Assembly (NCBI GenBank): GCA_027493615.1
Contig: JAOSKK010000023.1
Span: 310,001 to 374,000 of the forward strand
Origin: Verrucomicrobiota bacterium
Lineage (GTDB): Bacteria; Verrucomicrobiota; Verrucomicrobiia; Limisphaerales; J093
Reading direction: 5' to 3'
Length of the DNA stretch: 64,000 nt
A program made the position numbers and the translations under genes. The notes under the pieces are model-generated. The model was not told the DNA's origin and ran no database searches. It saw nothing but the letters and a program-made list of their open reading frames with translations. This document shows, piece after piece, positions 17,129 to 32,336 of this stretch (the first letter of the stretch is position 1; every line of letters starts with the position of its first letter).

Positions 17129-19509
17129 TCAGGCGCCCCTGGCGACGCCGACCGCTGGAGCCGGACGGCGCGCACCCGCAGGTCCCCTCCGGGGTGGTGG
17201 AACCGGAGATCCGCCCCCCGTTCTGGGAACCGGCGAAACGCGCGTCGTCCAGGCGCCAGCTCAGCGTGCGCCAACCCAACGGGCCGGCCTCGAACGTCCG
17301 CGGCGCTGCTTTGTACGCGCCCCCGTGCGGTGCGTTCGGGTCGGCCGCATCGTACTCCAGAACGATCGTTCCCGATCCGGACATCAAGCCCTCGAGCTCA
17401 ATCGCGAACGCGCGCCCGCCGCGCCGACAGAACTCGTCGTCGGCGTCGAAGTACAGGTAACGGGACGGCGAGTGCCGGCCGACCTGCCAGCACAACACCC
17501 CCTCCTGATCCACCACGTCGAGCGGACCATCCGCGAGATGCAGCGCCGCCATCCCTTCGCTCCGCCCGGGTGTGGCCGCCACCTGGGTCGCGTCCGCAAA
17601 CCGCCGATCCACGTAGTCGTCACGGTGCGTCTCGTACTCACGCACCAGCCAGAGGAGCGTGTACAGGTCCACCACTTGGACCGTCTTCCCCGCGCGCTCC
17701 CGCAGGTGCTCGCTCACCCGCGCGTACCAAGTGGGGGATTGCAGGATCGAACGGCACACCCCAAACCGCGGCGCAAGCCCGGAGGCCAGGCTCTGCATCA
17801 CGCGGGCGGCCTCGGCAGGGTTCCCCGGCAAGTCCACGGCCATCCGCAGGTAGGGCATCGAGCCGTGCACGCCCTGCGCCGGGATCTGCTGCGCGACCAC
17901 GCCGTCGGGAGAGAACCGCGCGTAGGCATCCAGGCCCTCCGGCGACAACCCCCGGGCGTAGCCGTCGATCACAAACCCGGTCAGCGTCAGGTCCCATTGT
18001 CGATAGAACTCCGTACAGTGGCGTTCCCAGGCGGCCAAACCGGAAGGCAGGCCGGAGTGGGGCCGCGGCGGGGTGAGGTAGCCCGGGTTCAGATAGCCCG
18101 CCCCCGAGTCGCCGGCGACGAACCAGTCGTTCGTCGTCGCCCGTTGCCTGGCCCAGGCCATGCCGAAGGGAAAGCGTTCCGCCAGGTTCGGGTTGAACGC
18201 CCAGGACAGCGGCGTGCGGCCGCGAGCCGGATCCCGCCAAAGTCGCGGCAACTCTCGGTAGAGCCAAGCCGCCGCGTCGTAGTCCCCGACGTAATGCGCC
18301 ACGAACCCACGCCGCGGAATGCGGCCGTCCGCCTCGAGAATCCCCGTCTCGATCAAGCGCTCGCGCGTCGGTTTCGGCGACTGCGGATAGCGGGGCTCGA
18401 GCGGGTAGTGTTGGAAGAAGGAGGCATTGGCCATGGCGCCCAAACCCAGCGCATCCGCGTCCATGTAGGCATTGAAGCACGACAGGATCTCGGCGTACCG
18501 CCATTCGGTCGGGACCTCCGCGTGCCGGCCCCCCGCCGACCAGCGCGGCGACTTGAAGGTGGTGTACTTGTAGGCCCAGGGCACGAACCCGGCCACGTGG
18601 ATGAAGCCCTCGCCCCCAGGCGATCCCAGGCCGCGCGCAGCAGGCGCTTGAGCGTGGCGGCATCCGTGCCGGGCGGTTGCTGCGGGTCGTCGACCGCCGG
18701 TTCATCGTCCCACACGCCCAGATCGAACAGGACCCCGCGATGCGCGATGACGTAGTCGTGGTTCGACAGGGTGTGGTTCTCGGGCCCCGACGCGTCCCAA
18801 CACCGCAGCCAGAAGGCATCGAGGTAGTAGCCCATGCGACCCGGGTTGGCTCGTCCGCTTTCCACATAATGCGCGATCAGCCACCGGTACGCGTCGTTCT
18901 TCGCGCTCCCGGTCGAAGGCAGGTCCGTGCCCGGAATCCGGCCGGTCCCGGTGAACAGCGGTCCCCCGTCCTCGCCGAGCAGACGGAGACGCACGGGAAG
19001 CCGCAGCGGGCCGTCGGTGAGCTGCTGGTATAGCGAACCCGGCACCGGATCAAACCGCACCGGCAAGAGGTCGTCGCAACCGCCAACGGTCGAGGCCAGA
19101 TTCGAGGTGGCCGGCACTCGCTCGTCATAGACCACCAACCCCTGGAACCGGTCCCGAAACCTCTCGAGCAACGCCTCGAGGGACCCGACCCGCTCCACCG
19201 GGCGGCCGGCGAGCCAGGCGTCCGGGGCCGTCATCTCCCCCACCAGAAGTCATCAGGCCCGCGCAGGAACCGCAGGTACAGGTGGGGTCCCGATCGGTTG
19301 GCCAGACCCTGGAGTGCCGCCAGGAGATGGGATTCGTCCCAGAACCTGCGCCGTTGCGTGTCGTCACCCAGATCCAGGGCAAAGAGAGCAGTCGCGTCGT
19401 AGTGGACCACCGGCGCGGGTGGGGGCGCGGCGGCCAGCCTGAGCAGCATGAGCAAGGTGGCGGTGCCAAGCATCAGGGACCGAGGCCGCGCGAGGGGAGT
19501 GTGTGTCAT
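17129..19509 (-). CDS. GxGYxYP-family secreted putative glycoside hydrolase, frameshifted
   Basis: About 790 residues over several frames. The ATG at 19509 opens a signal peptide (RSLMLGTATLLMLLRLAAAPPPAP). Segments VVHYDATALFALDL, LQGLANRSGPHLYLRF and GYYLDAFWLRCWD match the N-terminal GxGYxYP domain. The central part carries the name-giving motif as DSGAGYLNPGYL, plus FNAYMDADALGLGAMANASFF. The C-terminal part is a beta-rich domain (LEGLMSGSGTIVLEYDA). Breaks lie near 19240, 18610 and 17220; a further shift would end the protein at 17129 as VGVARGA. This family is thought to act on carbohydrates, but activity is unproven. Downstream of and co-oriented with hypC, 99 bases apart. Confidence 0.8.
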
Positions 19510-19608
19510 GGCGGGAAACCTCGCAGGCCGGCCCCGCAGCGGCAACCCTCCGGCGGCGGGCCGCAACCCTCCCGGGGTGGTTCAAGGATGGCGCTGGCGG
19601 GCGGTCAC

Positions 19609-19878
19609 TCAGCCTGATCGCGGCGGCGGCGATGCGTCGGGCTGGAGTTCCTCGAGTTCCTCCATCTGGCGGAGGTAATCAAAGGTCTGCTGGGCCTCGG
19701 CCTCATCCACCACGCTCAGCGCGAAACCGACGTGTACGACCACGTAATCGCCCACCCTGGCTTCCGGGACATAGGCGAGGTTCACTTCCTTGACGATGCC
19801 GCCGAAGCTGACCTTGCCGCTGCGTTCGAGTTCCTCGCCCGCGATGCTCAACACCTTACCAGGGACTGCCAGACACAT
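19609..19878 (-). CDS. hypC: hydrogenase maturation chaperone HypC
   Basis: 89 residues, typical for HypC/HupF. The diagnostic start MCLAVPGKV has the essential Cys2 that carries the Fe(CN)2CO unit together with HypD. The GKVSFGGIVKEVNLAYVPEARVGDYVVVHVGFA segment positions fit the OB-like fold (cut here as GDYVVVHVGFA). The tail is Glu/Pro-rich. It starts 6 bases after the hypF stop and is the last gene of the hypD-hypE-cNMP-hypF-hypC operon. Confidence 0.95.
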   Translation of the reverse strand: MCLAVPGKVLSIAGEELERSGKVSFGGIVKEVNLAYVPEARVGDYVVVHVGFALSVVDEAEAQQTFDYLRQMEELEELQPDASPPPRSG

Positions 19879-19884
19879 GATGCT

Positions 19885-22281
19885 TCAGGAGGGGGAATGG
19901 GGTTTGTGCACGCGGGCAGCGGCCACGGCCTGCCCGAGGGCGATGCCGCCATCGTTGGGCGGGACCCGCTGGTGCCAATAGGGGTGGAACCCGGCGTCGC
20001 GCAGTTGGCGCACGGTCCTTTCGAGCAAGCGCTTGTTCTGGAAGCAGCCGCCCGAAAGGGCCACCCGCCGCTCGCCCACGTGTCGTGCCACGCCGACGAT
20101 GGCGTCGGCCAACGTGTTGTGGAACTTCGCCGCGATTTCCCACACCGGCACGCGAGCCGCCAGATCGGCCAGCAACCGCTCGATCATCGGCGCCCAATCG
20201 AACAGATACATCGTCGACGGACTGCGAAACGCCAGGGACTCGTCATGCACGGAGCACAGGGGCAGGGTCCGATCCCGGGTCAGCTCGCCCGGGCCCAGGG
20301 CGTCGAGCTTGACCGGATAGACCTCGTCGGAGTCGCCCGGTTCCAGCGCAAATTCAAGGTCCATGGCCGCCTGGCCCTCGAAGCGCGAGCGCTGCCGCAA
20401 ACCGATCAGCGACGCCACAGCATCAAACAAGCGCCCCGCACTCGACGTGAGCGGCGCCTGCAACCCGCCCGCCAGCATCCGCCGCAACGCCTTCCGCTCC
20501 ACCGGCTCGAAGGCCCCGACCGGCGCCAGGTCGCCGCGATCAAAGACGGCATCCCCCCACAGCGCGTGAAGCAGCCCCAGCGCCGAACGCCGGGGTTCCT
20601 TCACCGCCTGCTCCCCGCCCGGCAAACGGAACAACCGCAGATGCCCCACCCGCTCAACCGCGTCCGGCGTGACCCGCAAGAACTCGCCGCCCCAGACGGT
20701 GCCGTCCGTGCCGAAACCGGTTCCATCCCAGGCCACGCCCAGGACCGGCGCGCTGAGGTCGTTCTCCGCCATGCAGGCCAGGATGTGCGCGTAGTGGTGC
20801 TGGACACACACCACCTGCGCCCCGGATTTCCGCGCGTGCTTGGTCGCGAGGTAATCCGGGTGGGCATCGGCCATGACCCGTTCCGGCTTCATTGCGAACA
20901 GACGACCCAAATCCCCGATGGCTTGCTCGAACGCCTGCAGCGCCGCCACCGTCTCGAGGTCCCCGAGGTGCTGGCTCAGGAACACTTCCCGGCCGCGCCC
21001 CAGCGCCACCGTGTTCTTCAGGTGTGCCCCCACGGCCAGCGTGGGCGGCAGTGGATCGCGGACCCGCACCGGCAGCGGCGCGTAACCCCGCGCCCGGCGC
21101 AGCACGAGCTCACGGCCCAACACCACGCGCACCACCGAGTCGTCGACGTGCCGGACGATGGGGCGGTCATGCATCAGAAACAAGTCCGCAATGCCGGCCA
21201 GCCGCCGCAGGGCCTCTCGTTCCTCGATGCAGATGGGTTCGTCCGACCGGTTGCCGCTCGTCGCCACCACGCCCTCCCCCAGGTCCGCCAGCAGCAGATG
21301 GTGCAAAGGCGTGTAGGGCAGCATCACTCCCAGCGTCGGATTCCCCGGCGCCACCGACGCCGCCACGCCCGCGCCCGCGGCGCGGCGCAAAAGCACGATC
21401 GGGGCCTCGGGCGCCTGCAACACCCGCGCCTCGAGGGCGTCCACCCGGCACCACGCCGCCACCGCCGCGAACGACGGGGCCATCAGCGCGAGCGGCTTTT
21501 CCTCCCGATGCTTCCGCGTCCGCAACCGTTGTACCGCGGTGTCGTCCGCCGCCCGCACCAGCAGGTGGAATCCGCCCAGCCCCCTTCACGGCCACAATGC
21601 TCCCGGTGCGCAACGCCGCCACCGCGCCGCGCAAAGCCTTGTCTCCCTGCGCCAGCACCGCTCCCGCCGGATCCCACAGGGCGAGCTGCGGCCCGCACAC
21701 CGGACACGCATTCGGCTGCGCGTGAAACCGGCGGTCGCGCGGATCGTCGTACTCGGCCTGGCACGCCGCGCACATCTGGAAACCGCGCATCGACGTCCGG
21801 ACACGGTCGTAAGGCAGGGACTCGATCAGGCTGAAGCGTGGGCCGCAGGCCGTGCAGTTTGTGAACGGATACCGGTACCTGCGGTTGGCCGGATCCAACA
21901 CCTCGCGCCGGCACTCCTCGCAGGTCGCGATGTCCGGCAGCACCAGCGCCTGCACCTCCCCGCCGGGATCGCTGTCCCGGATCGCAAAGCCCGCATAGCC
22001 CGCCGCATCCAGGTGAACCGCCTCGAGGCTCTGCACCAGGCTGTGCGGCGGCCGCTCCCGCTCGAGCCGCAACAGAAACTCCTGTCGCCGCCCGGCCGGG
22101 CCTTCAATCTCGATGCTCACCCCCTGCGCCGAGTTGTTCACCCAACCCGCCAACCCGAGCTCGGTGGCCAGCCGGAACACGAACGGCCGGAACCCACCCC
22201 CTGCACCGCCCCGCGGACAAACAGGCGGGTTCGGCCGGCCGCCTCGTCCGTTCCCCCGCCCCGGACCCCCTCATGTCGCAC
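19885..22281 (-). CDS. hypF: carbamoyltransferase HypF, two frameshifts
   Basis: About 798 residues, normal for HypF, which makes the cyanide ligands of [NiFe]-hydrogenase from carbamoyl phosphate. Domains: acylphosphatase (RLFVRGAVQGVGFRPFVFRL; break near 22187 where one T is missing), zinc fingers (CEECRREVLDP, CTACGPRFS, CAACQAEYDDP, CPVCGPQL), YrdC-like domain (KGLGGFHLLVRAADD; break near 21570 where one G is extra), and a Kae1-like domain with VCVQHHYAHILACM, GVAWDGTGFGTDGT and ALSGGCFQNKRLLE. The start is uncertain; a GTG at 22281, 23 bases after the cNMP-binding gene, is proposed. Because both repairs restore invariant motifs, sequencing error is likelier than a pseudogene. Confidence 0.9.
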
Positions 22282-22304
22282 CCGGGCGCCCCGGCCGGCC
22301 GACG

Positions 22305-22766
22305 TCAGTTGCCCGGCCCATAGAACTCGACCAATTGACTGTGCGTGGCCTGCAGCCGCGCCAGCAGCAGTTGCGTCAGGCGCCGCGACAGTTCGTAGCC
22401 GAAGCGGGGATGCTTCTCCGCCAGCGCCCGCAGCGTCGCCGTGTCCCACTCCAGGGCCTCGACGTCCGTGGCGGCTCGCGCCGTGAAATGCCACCGATAA
22501 GGCGGCAGCAGCCAGGACCAGCCAAGGGCTTCGCCAGCGCCCACGGTCTGAAAGCCCACCTGCCCTCGTCCGGGAATCAACGCCTCGAGCGCCACCTCGC
22601 CCGACAACAACAGGTAGAACCGGTTCGCTTCGTCGCCCTCCCGCGCGATCCCCACCCCCGCCGCAAAACGCGCCAGCCGCGCGTCGGCCTTCAACAACGC
22701 CACATGCTCCGGCTCCAGTCCCTTCAAAAAGGCATGGCCGGCAATCCGCTTCGTCAAGTCTTCCAT
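22305..22766 (-). CDS. cyclic-nucleotide-binding-domain protein within the hyp operon
   Basis: 153 residues from the ATG at 22766 (MEDLTKRIAGHAFLKGL). It holds one cNMP-binding beta-roll: FLKGLEPEHVALL, IAREGDEANRFYLLLSGEVAL and GEALGWSWLLPPYRW, the last in place of the usual GE(x)-G phosphate-binding loop. There is no DNA-binding helix-turn-helix, so it is not a complete Crp/Fnr regulator. Such stand-alone cNMP proteins occur with some cytosolic bidirectional hydrogenases, from general knowledge of those operons. It may sense a nucleotide and act on hydrogenase or a maturation step. It starts 145 bases after hypE. Confidence 0.8.
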   Translation of the reverse strand: MEDLTKRIAGHAFLKGLEPEHVALLKADARLARFAAGVGIAREGDEANRFYLLLSGEVALEALIPGRGQVGFQTVGAGEALGWSWLLPPYRWHFTARAATDVEALEWDTATLRALAEKHPRFGYELSRRLTQLLLARLQATHSQLVEFYGPGN

Positions 22767-22911
22767 GGCACAATCGGGCGGTACCGCCACCCGCGGGTTC
22801 AAGTTGTGCGTTGCGTCACTGCGCCGCAACCGATTCCACCGCGAACCTGCCGCACCCCCCGGGTCGCGGCTCACCCGGCGTTGGCCGCTTCTTTACCGAT
22901 TTTGCCCCGCT

Positions 22912-23967
22912 TCAACAGATGCGAGGCAACTGCTCGCCACTCAGCAGGTCCAGCACGCGCTTCACCCCGATGACGCTCTCAAGGGTTACCAACCCCGGCG
23001 GTTCATTCCCCACGCTCCCGATGAGCGCTGCCCCGGCCCCTTCCGGTTGCTCCCGCAGCAACGCCAAAGCCCGCGGGGCGTCCTCCGCCGCTACGAAGGC
23101 CACCAGCCGACCCTCATTGGCCACGTACAGCGGATCCATCCCGAGAATCTCACACGCCCCGCGAACCGTCTCCTCGACCGGCACCGCCGCTTCGCGGATG
23201 TGAATGCTCACCCCGCCCGCCCCGGCAATCTCGTTCAACGCGGCCGCCAGACCGCCGCGCGTCAGGTCGCGCAGACAATGCACCGCCACCCCGCCTCCCA
23301 ACAGGGCCTGGACCAGACCCTGCATCGGCGCGCAGTCACTCGTGATGGTGCCCTCGAACTCGAGCCCTTCCCGCACCGACATGATGGCCATGCCATGCCG
23401 GCCAAGATCCCCGCTCACCAACACCGCGTCCCCGGGCCGGACCGAGCACGGCGCGATCACCTGCTCGTGTTCGATCACCCCGAGGCCTGCCGTGTTGATG
23501 AACAGGCCGTCGCCTTTCCCCTTGTCCACCACCTTCGTGTCGCCCGTCACCAACGCCACCCCCGCAGCCGCCGCAGCCAGTCGCATGGACGCCGCCACCC
23601 GCTCGAGCGTCGCGATCGGCAGACCTTCCTCGATGATGAAGCCGGCGCTCAGCCAGCGCGGACGCGCCCCGCACATGGCCAGGTCGTTGACCGTGCCGTT
23701 CACTGCCAGCGACCCGATGTCGCCGCCCGGAAAGAACAGCGGCCGCACCACGTACGAGTCCGTGGTGAACGCGAGGCGCACCCCGCCCACCTCAAGTCGC
23801 GCCCCGTCGTGCCGCTCGCCTGGCGCCGGGTCGTCGAACGCCCGGAAGAAGACGCGCTCGAGCAATTGCTGCATCAGCCGCCCGCCTCCCCCGTGCGCCA
23901 TCTGGACGACCTCGTGGTCCGCGATCGGAAGCGGACAGTGCAGCGCGAATTCGGGGCAGTCAGGCAT
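22912..23967 (-). CDS. hypE: hydrogenase maturation protein HypE
   Basis: 351 residues, intact. HypE dehydrates the carbamoyl group received from HypF to a thiocyanate on its C-terminal cysteine. The invariant end PRIC is present. Other family motifs: [74 protein letters not shown] and [11 protein letters not shown]. The ATG directly follows the hypD stop, so the two are translationally coupled. Confidence 0.96.
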   Translation of the reverse strand: MPDCPEFALHCPLPIADHEVVQMAHGGGGRLMQQLLERVFFRAFDDPAPGERHDGARLEVGGVRLAFTTDSYVVRPLFFPGGDIGSLAVNGTVNDLAMCGARPRWLSAGFIIEEGLPIATLERVAASMRLAAAAAGVALVTGDTKVVDKGKGDGLFINTAGLGVIEHEQVIAPCSVRPGDAVLVSGDLGRHGMAIMSVREGLEFEGTITSDCAPMQGLVQALLGGGVAVHCLRDLTRGGLAAALNEIAGAGGVSIHIREAAVPVEETVRGACEILGMDPLYVANEGRLVAFVAAEDAPRALALLREQPEGAGAALIGSVGNEPPGLVTLESVIGVKRVLDLLSGEQLPRIC

Positions 23968-25059
23968 TCACACGCTCCTCCGCCGGTACCGGTAATACGC
24001 GGCACAGGCGCCTTCGTTCGACACCATCGTTGCGCCCAGCGGATGGTCGGGGGTGCAGCGGGTCCCGAACGCGGGACACTCGGGCGGCTTCTTCACCCCT
24101 TGCAGCACCAGCCCGCTGAGGCACTCGGTCGATTCGTCCGTCGCATAGTCCGCCACCCCGAAGCGTTGCTCGGCGTCGTAGGCCGCGAACTCCTCGCGCA
24201 ATCCCCAGCCGCTCTGCGGGATCAATCCCACCCCGCGCCACTTCCGGTCCACGACCCGAAACACCCTTTGCAGGAGGGCCCGCGCGGTCGGATTACCTTC
24301 GCGGCGCACGGTCCGGCCGTAGGCGTTCTCGACGTCCGCCCGGCCGGTCTCGAGCTGGTTGAGGCACAGGTGAATGCCCTGCAGCAAGTCGAGCGGTTCG
24401 AAGCCGGTGACCACCATCGGCACGTGGTACCTGGCGGCCAGCGGTTCGTAATCCGCGTAGCCCATCACCATGCAGACGTGTCCGGCGGTGAGAAAGCCCT
24501 GGACCCGGTTCGACGGGGAACCGAGGATGGCCTCCATCGCCGGTGGCACCAGCACGTGCGAGACCAGCAGGGAGAAATTGCGCAGGCCTTCCGCGTGAGC
24601 CTGAACCACGGCATGGGCGTTGGCCGGCGCGGTGGTCTCGAATCCCACCGCAAAGAACACCACCTGCCGCTCCGGCCGCGCCCGGGCGAGCTTCACGGCA
24701 TCGAGGGGTGAGTAAACGATCCGCACGTCCCCCCCCTTCGCCTTCACCGTGAGCAGGTCCCGACGGCTTCCCGGCACCCGCAGCATGTCCCCAAACGAAC
24801 AGAACGTCACCTCGGGCCGGGACGCGATCGCGATGGCCTTGTCGATGAGCTCGAGGGGGGTGACACAAACGGGACACCCGGGGCCGTGGACGAGGGTGAT
24901 GGCTGGCGGCAGCAGTTCATCGATGCCGAACCGGACGATTGCGTGGGTCTGGCCGCCGCAGATTTCCATGAGCGTCCAGGGGCGGGTCACCCCACGTGCG
25001 ATGGCTCGCGCGCATTCCTCGGCCCGCGCCGCGTCCCGGTATTCATCCACGAACTTCAT
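23968..25059 (-). CDS. hypD: hydrogenase maturation protein HypD
   Basis: 363 residues, intact. HypD is a 4Fe-4S protein that with HypC assembles Fe(CN)2CO. Motifs: [15 protein letters not shown] (active Cys), [52 protein letters not shown] and [14 protein letters not shown]. The C-terminal cluster cysteines are in [19 protein letters not shown] and [11 protein letters not shown]. It is the first gene of the operon; its upstream region is the AT-rich inverted repeat at 25113-25260. Confidence 0.96.
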   Translation of the reverse strand: MKFVDEYRDAARAEECARAIARGVTRPWTLMEICGGQTHAIVRFGIDELLPPAITLVHGPGCPVCVTPLELIDKAIAIASRPEVTFCSFGDMLRVPGSRRDLLTVKAKGGDVRIVYSPLDAVKLARARPERQVVFFAVGFETTAPANAHAVVQAHAEGLRNFSLLVSHVLVPPAMEAILGSPSNRVQGFLTAGHVCMVMGYADYEPLAARYHVPMVVTGFEPLDLLQGIHLCLNQLETGRADVENAYGRTVRREGNPTARALLQRVFRVVDRKWRGVGLIPQSGWGLREEFAAYDAEQRFGVADYATDESTECLSGLVLQGVKKPPECPAFGTRCTPDHPLGATMVSNEGACAAYYRYRRRSV

Positions 25060-25112
25060 GCCAGGGCCCTACCGTTGATGGAGGCGGCCGGCACCGTCAA
25101 GCCCCCGCCCCC

Positions 25113-25260
25113 TCCTTTTGGGGTCGCATCTTAACATTTAACATTCGCCGCAACCAGACCCCCGCGCGCCACCTCCTGCCCGGCCTGCGGGTTCGCCGAC
25201 GACCGGGCAGGCCCCTGGAGGCGGCCGAAATGTTAAATGTTAAGATGCGACCCCAAAGGG
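25113..25260. repeat. long inverted-repeat element with AT-rich arms (module E)
   Basis: Left arm 25113-25146 reads CCTTTTGGGGTCGCATCTTA then ACATTTAACATTCG. The right arm 25226-25260 is its near-perfect complement, ending ATGCGACCCCAAAGGG. The interior is GC-rich with further hairpins (CCTCCTGCCCGGCCTG against GGGCAGGCCCCTGGAGG). The arms stand out against the GC-rich genome. The shape suggests a MITE- or REP-type non-autonomous element. It lies just upstream of hypD and downstream of the membrane gene. Confidence 0.88.
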
Positions 25261-25276
25261 AAGAGGCCGGGCAGGG

Positions 25277-25729
25277 TCAACTGCGGAGGGGTGGGGTTGA
25301 CTGGCTCCCACCCACGCCGGCACCGGGCACGAGCATCGGACGCGGACCGCCACAGCTCACCCCCGGCGGCGGGTCCTTGCGTCGGCCGTCCAGAAACCAC
25401 TCCCAGGTGAAGTTCTGCGTCGTCCGCATGGAAGAGCGGACCAGGAGGAGCAGCGTCGTGAAGTACCCGAAGAACCCCAGCGCCAGCCCGATGCCGTAGG
25501 CGCCGAACAGCTCCGAGCGCGCCTCGAAAAGCGAGAGGACCGCCGCCCCGCCGATGGTGCCGACCAACGTCACGAGATCGCTCAGCCGCACGTCTTCCTT
25601 TCGGTACCGGTTCACGTAGTGCACGTACCACCCGATCACCAGGCCGAAGGCGCCCGCGCCAAGCAACATCACCGGCCGGGCCCCCCAGGCGAGGGGTGGC
25701 GTCGCGGCCGCTGCAAGCAACGTTGTCAT
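25277..25729 (-). CDS. small membrane protein of unknown function
   Basis: 150 residues from the ATG at 25729. Hydrophobic segments: about 15-37 (PVMLLGAGAFGLVIGWYV), 47-65 (LVTLVGTIGGAAVLSL) and 72-95 (GIGLALGFFGYFTTLLLLV), followed by a Trp-rich junction (FTWEWFLDGRRKD) and a disordered Pro/Gly tail. Start overlaps the stop of the upstream membrane gene (ATGA), so they are translated together. No family recognised. Confidence 0.7.
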   Translation of the reverse strand: MTTLLAAAATPPLAWGARPVMLLGAGAFGLVIGWYVHYVNRYRKEDVRLSDLVTLVGTIGGAAVLSLFEARSELFGAYGIGLALGFFGYFTTLLLLVRSSMRTTQNFTWEWFLDGRRKDPPPGVSCGGPRPMLVPGAGVGGSQSTPPLRS

Positions 25730-25983
25730 TCCTGGATTCCTTTCCGTTCGAGTCGTTTCACCCACTCCAGCACCGCCCCCCGCCATCCCGCGCCTGCCAT
25801 GCCGGCCAGCGCCATCGTAACCGTTCCCGGCCCCTCCATGGCCCACACTCCAGCCAGCGCGAAAGCCAGCCACCACCCCAGGGCGAGCACCCGGCGCCAG
25901 CTTCTCAGGCCGATCTCACACAATCGATGCGTGAGCCAGCCCAGCACCAATCCGATGCCCCAGAGGCCTGCCATGCTGATCAT
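25726..25983 (-). CDS. small hydrophobic protein paired with the next membrane gene
   Basis: 85 residues from the ATG at 25983; an in-frame ATG at 26070 would add 29 residues. Two membrane segments (MISMAGLWGIGLVLGWLTH and VLALGWWLAFALAGVWAM) are followed by a glycine-rich helix and a charged tail (VKRLERKGIQE). The size and shape are holin-like, but no phage genes are near. It overlaps the next gene by four bases and is divergent from gltB. Confidence 0.6.
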   Translation of the reverse strand: MISMAGLWGIGLVLGWLTHRLCEIGLRSWRRVLALGWWLAFALAGVWAMEGPGTVTMALAGMAGAGWRGAVLEWVKRLERKGIQE

Positions 25984-26126
25984 GGGGTGCAGCGTACCGA
26001 CGGGCGGCTCCGCCGGCAACGCCGGGGGCCTGCCCTGCCCGCCCGCGACCCCGCGAATGACCAGTTGCATGCGCGCCTGCTTCTGGTTATTAATCTCGAA
26101 CTTTTGGACGTGGACTCCAGGTGAAC

Positions 26127-30781
<4,655 letters not shown>

Positions 30782-30816
30782 GCTCCCGTTCCCATTACCG
30801 CCCCTCTGACATCACC

Positions 30817-32298
30817 ATGGGTAAACCCACCGGCTTCATTGACTATCTCCGCGAGCTGCCGCTCGACCGGCCCGCGCTCGAACGGCTCAAGGACTGGGAC
30901 GAGTTCCATCTCCACCCCGAGGAAGCCCGGCTCCGCGAGCAGGCGGCCCGCTGCATGGATTGCGGCACGCCGTTCTGCCACACCGGCCGCCTGCTCAACG
31001 GCATGGCCTCCGGTTGCCCCATCCACAACCTGATCCCGGAGTGGAACGACCTCGTCTATCGCGGCCTCTGGCGTGAGGCGCTCGAACGCCTCCACAAGAC
31101 CAACAACTTCCCCGAGTTCACCGGCCGCGTGTGCCCCGCCCCCTGCGAAGGCTCCTGCAACGCCGGGCTGGTCGCCGACCCGGTCACGATCAAGGCCATC
31201 GAGTGCAACATCATTGACCACGCGTGGGACCAGGGGTGGGTCCGTCCGGATCCGCCCGCCTTCCGCACCGGCAAACGGGTGGCCATCATCGGCTCCGGGC
31301 CCGCCGGTCTGTGCGCGGCCGCCCAGATCAACCGCGCCGGCCACCACGCCACCGTCTTCGAGCGCGAGGACCGCCCCGGTGGACTCCTCATGTACGGCAT
31401 CCCGAACATGAAACTCGACAAGCGCCTCGTCCTGCGCCGCGTCGACCAGCTTGCCGCCGAGGGAGTGGATTTCGTGACCCGCACCGAGGTGGGCCGCAAC
31501 TATCCGGCCCGCCGCCTGCTCTCCGAGTTCGATGCCGTGATCCTCTGCACGGGCGCCACCCAGCCCCGCGATCTGCCCGTCGAGGGTCGCCCGCTGGCCG
31601 GCGTGCATTTCGCGATGGACTTCCTCACCGCCAACACCCGCAGCCTGCTGGACGCCCAGCAGAACGGTCGCTTCATCAGCGCCGCCGGCAAGGACGTCGT
31701 GATCGTCGGCGGCGGGGACACGGGCACCGACTGCTGCGGCACCGCACTCCGTCACGGCTGTCGCAGCCTCGTCCAGCTTGAGATCCTGCCGCGCCCGCCC
31801 GAGCGCCGGGCCGCGGACAATCCCTGGCCCGAGTGGCCGAAGATCTTCCGCACGGACTATGGCCAAGAGGAAGCCGCGGCTGTCTTCGGCGCCGACCCGC
31901 GCGTTTATCTCACCACCGTCAAGCGCTTCCTCGGCAACAGCGCCGGCCACGTCGAGGCGGTTGTTACCGTCCAGGTGAAGTGGGACAAGGACGCCCAGGG
32001 CCGGTACACGCCGCGCGAGGTCCCGGGCTCCGAACAGGAACGCCCGGCGCAGCTCGTCCTGCTCGCCATGGGTTTCCTTGGTCCCGAGCCCGGCCTGCTG
32101 GACCAGCTTCAGATCACGCGCGACCCGCGTTCGAACATCCGCGCCGAGCCCGGGCGTTACACCACCAGTCTCAAGGGCGTGTTTGCGGCCGGCGACTGTC
32201 GCCGCGGCCAGAGCCTCGTGGTCTGGGCCTTTCAAGAAGGCCGCGGGGCCGCCCGCGAGTGCGATCGCTACCTCATGGGCCATACTGAACTGCCTTGA
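30817..32298 (+). CDS. gltD: glutamate synthase small subunit
   Basis: 493 residues, intact. GltD is the FAD/NADPH-dehydrogenase subunit that feeds electrons to GltB. The N-terminal 4Fe-4S cysteines are in [10 protein letters not shown] and [12 protein letters not shown] binding is at [17 protein letters not shown], followed by [17 protein letters not shown]. The NADPH site is [15 protein letters not shown], and the C-terminal FAD contact is [18 protein letters not shown]. It starts 35 bases after gltB, so the two form an operon. Ends at a hairpin region (32301-32336). Confidence 0.96.
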   Translation: MGKPTGFIDYLRELPLDRPALERLKDWDEFHLHPEEARLREQAARCMDCGTPFCHTGRLLNGMASGCPIHNLIPEWNDLVYRGLWREALERLHKTNNFPEFTGRVCPAPCEGSCNAGLVADPVTIKAIECNIIDHAWDQGWVRPDPPAFRTGKRVAIIGSGPAGLCAAAQINRAGHHATVFEREDRPGGLLMYGIPNMKLDKRLVLRRVDQLAAEGVDFVTRTEVGRNYPARRLLSEFDAVILCTGATQPRDLPVEGRPLAGVHFAMDFLTANTRSLLDAQQNGRFISAAGKDVVIVGGGDTGTDCCGTALRHGCRSLVQLEILPRPPERRAADNPWPEWPKIFRTDYGQEEAAAVFGADPRVYLTTVKRFLGNSAGHVEAVVTVQVKWDKDAQGRYTPREVPGSEQERPAQLVLLAMGFLGPEPGLLDQLQITRDPRSNIRAEPGRYTTSLKGVFAAGDCRRGQSLVVWAFQEGRGAARECDRYLMGHTELP

Positions 32299-32300
32299 AC

Positions 32301-32336
32301 GCCGTCGGGCCTCGGACGGCCTGAACGGAAGTTCAG
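32301..32336. terminator. paired hairpins between convergent genes
   Basis: Just after the gltD stop lie GCCGTC-GGGCCTCG-GACGGC (32301-32320) and CTGAAC-GGAA-GTTCAG (32321-32336), the latter with a GNRA-type loop. There is no T-run. They sit where gltD and the leftward DUF4380 gene converge and could end transcription from both sides. Confidence 0.45.

Noticed and set aside
21560..21580. Programmed frameshifting in hypF (and at 27606 in gltB)
   Set aside because: No slippery heptamer with downstream pseudoknot is evident, such shifting is unknown for these genes, and similar breaks occur throughout the window.
19732..21834. 700-codon open frame on the plus strand across hypC and hypF
   Set aside because: Its composition (His/Arg/Pro-rich) is typical of a shadow frame; the minus-strand HypF has all family motifs.
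25113..25260. Inverted repeat upstream of hypD as an intrinsic terminator
   Set aside because: The arms are separated by about 80 bases and lack a U-tract; a mobile repeat explains it better.
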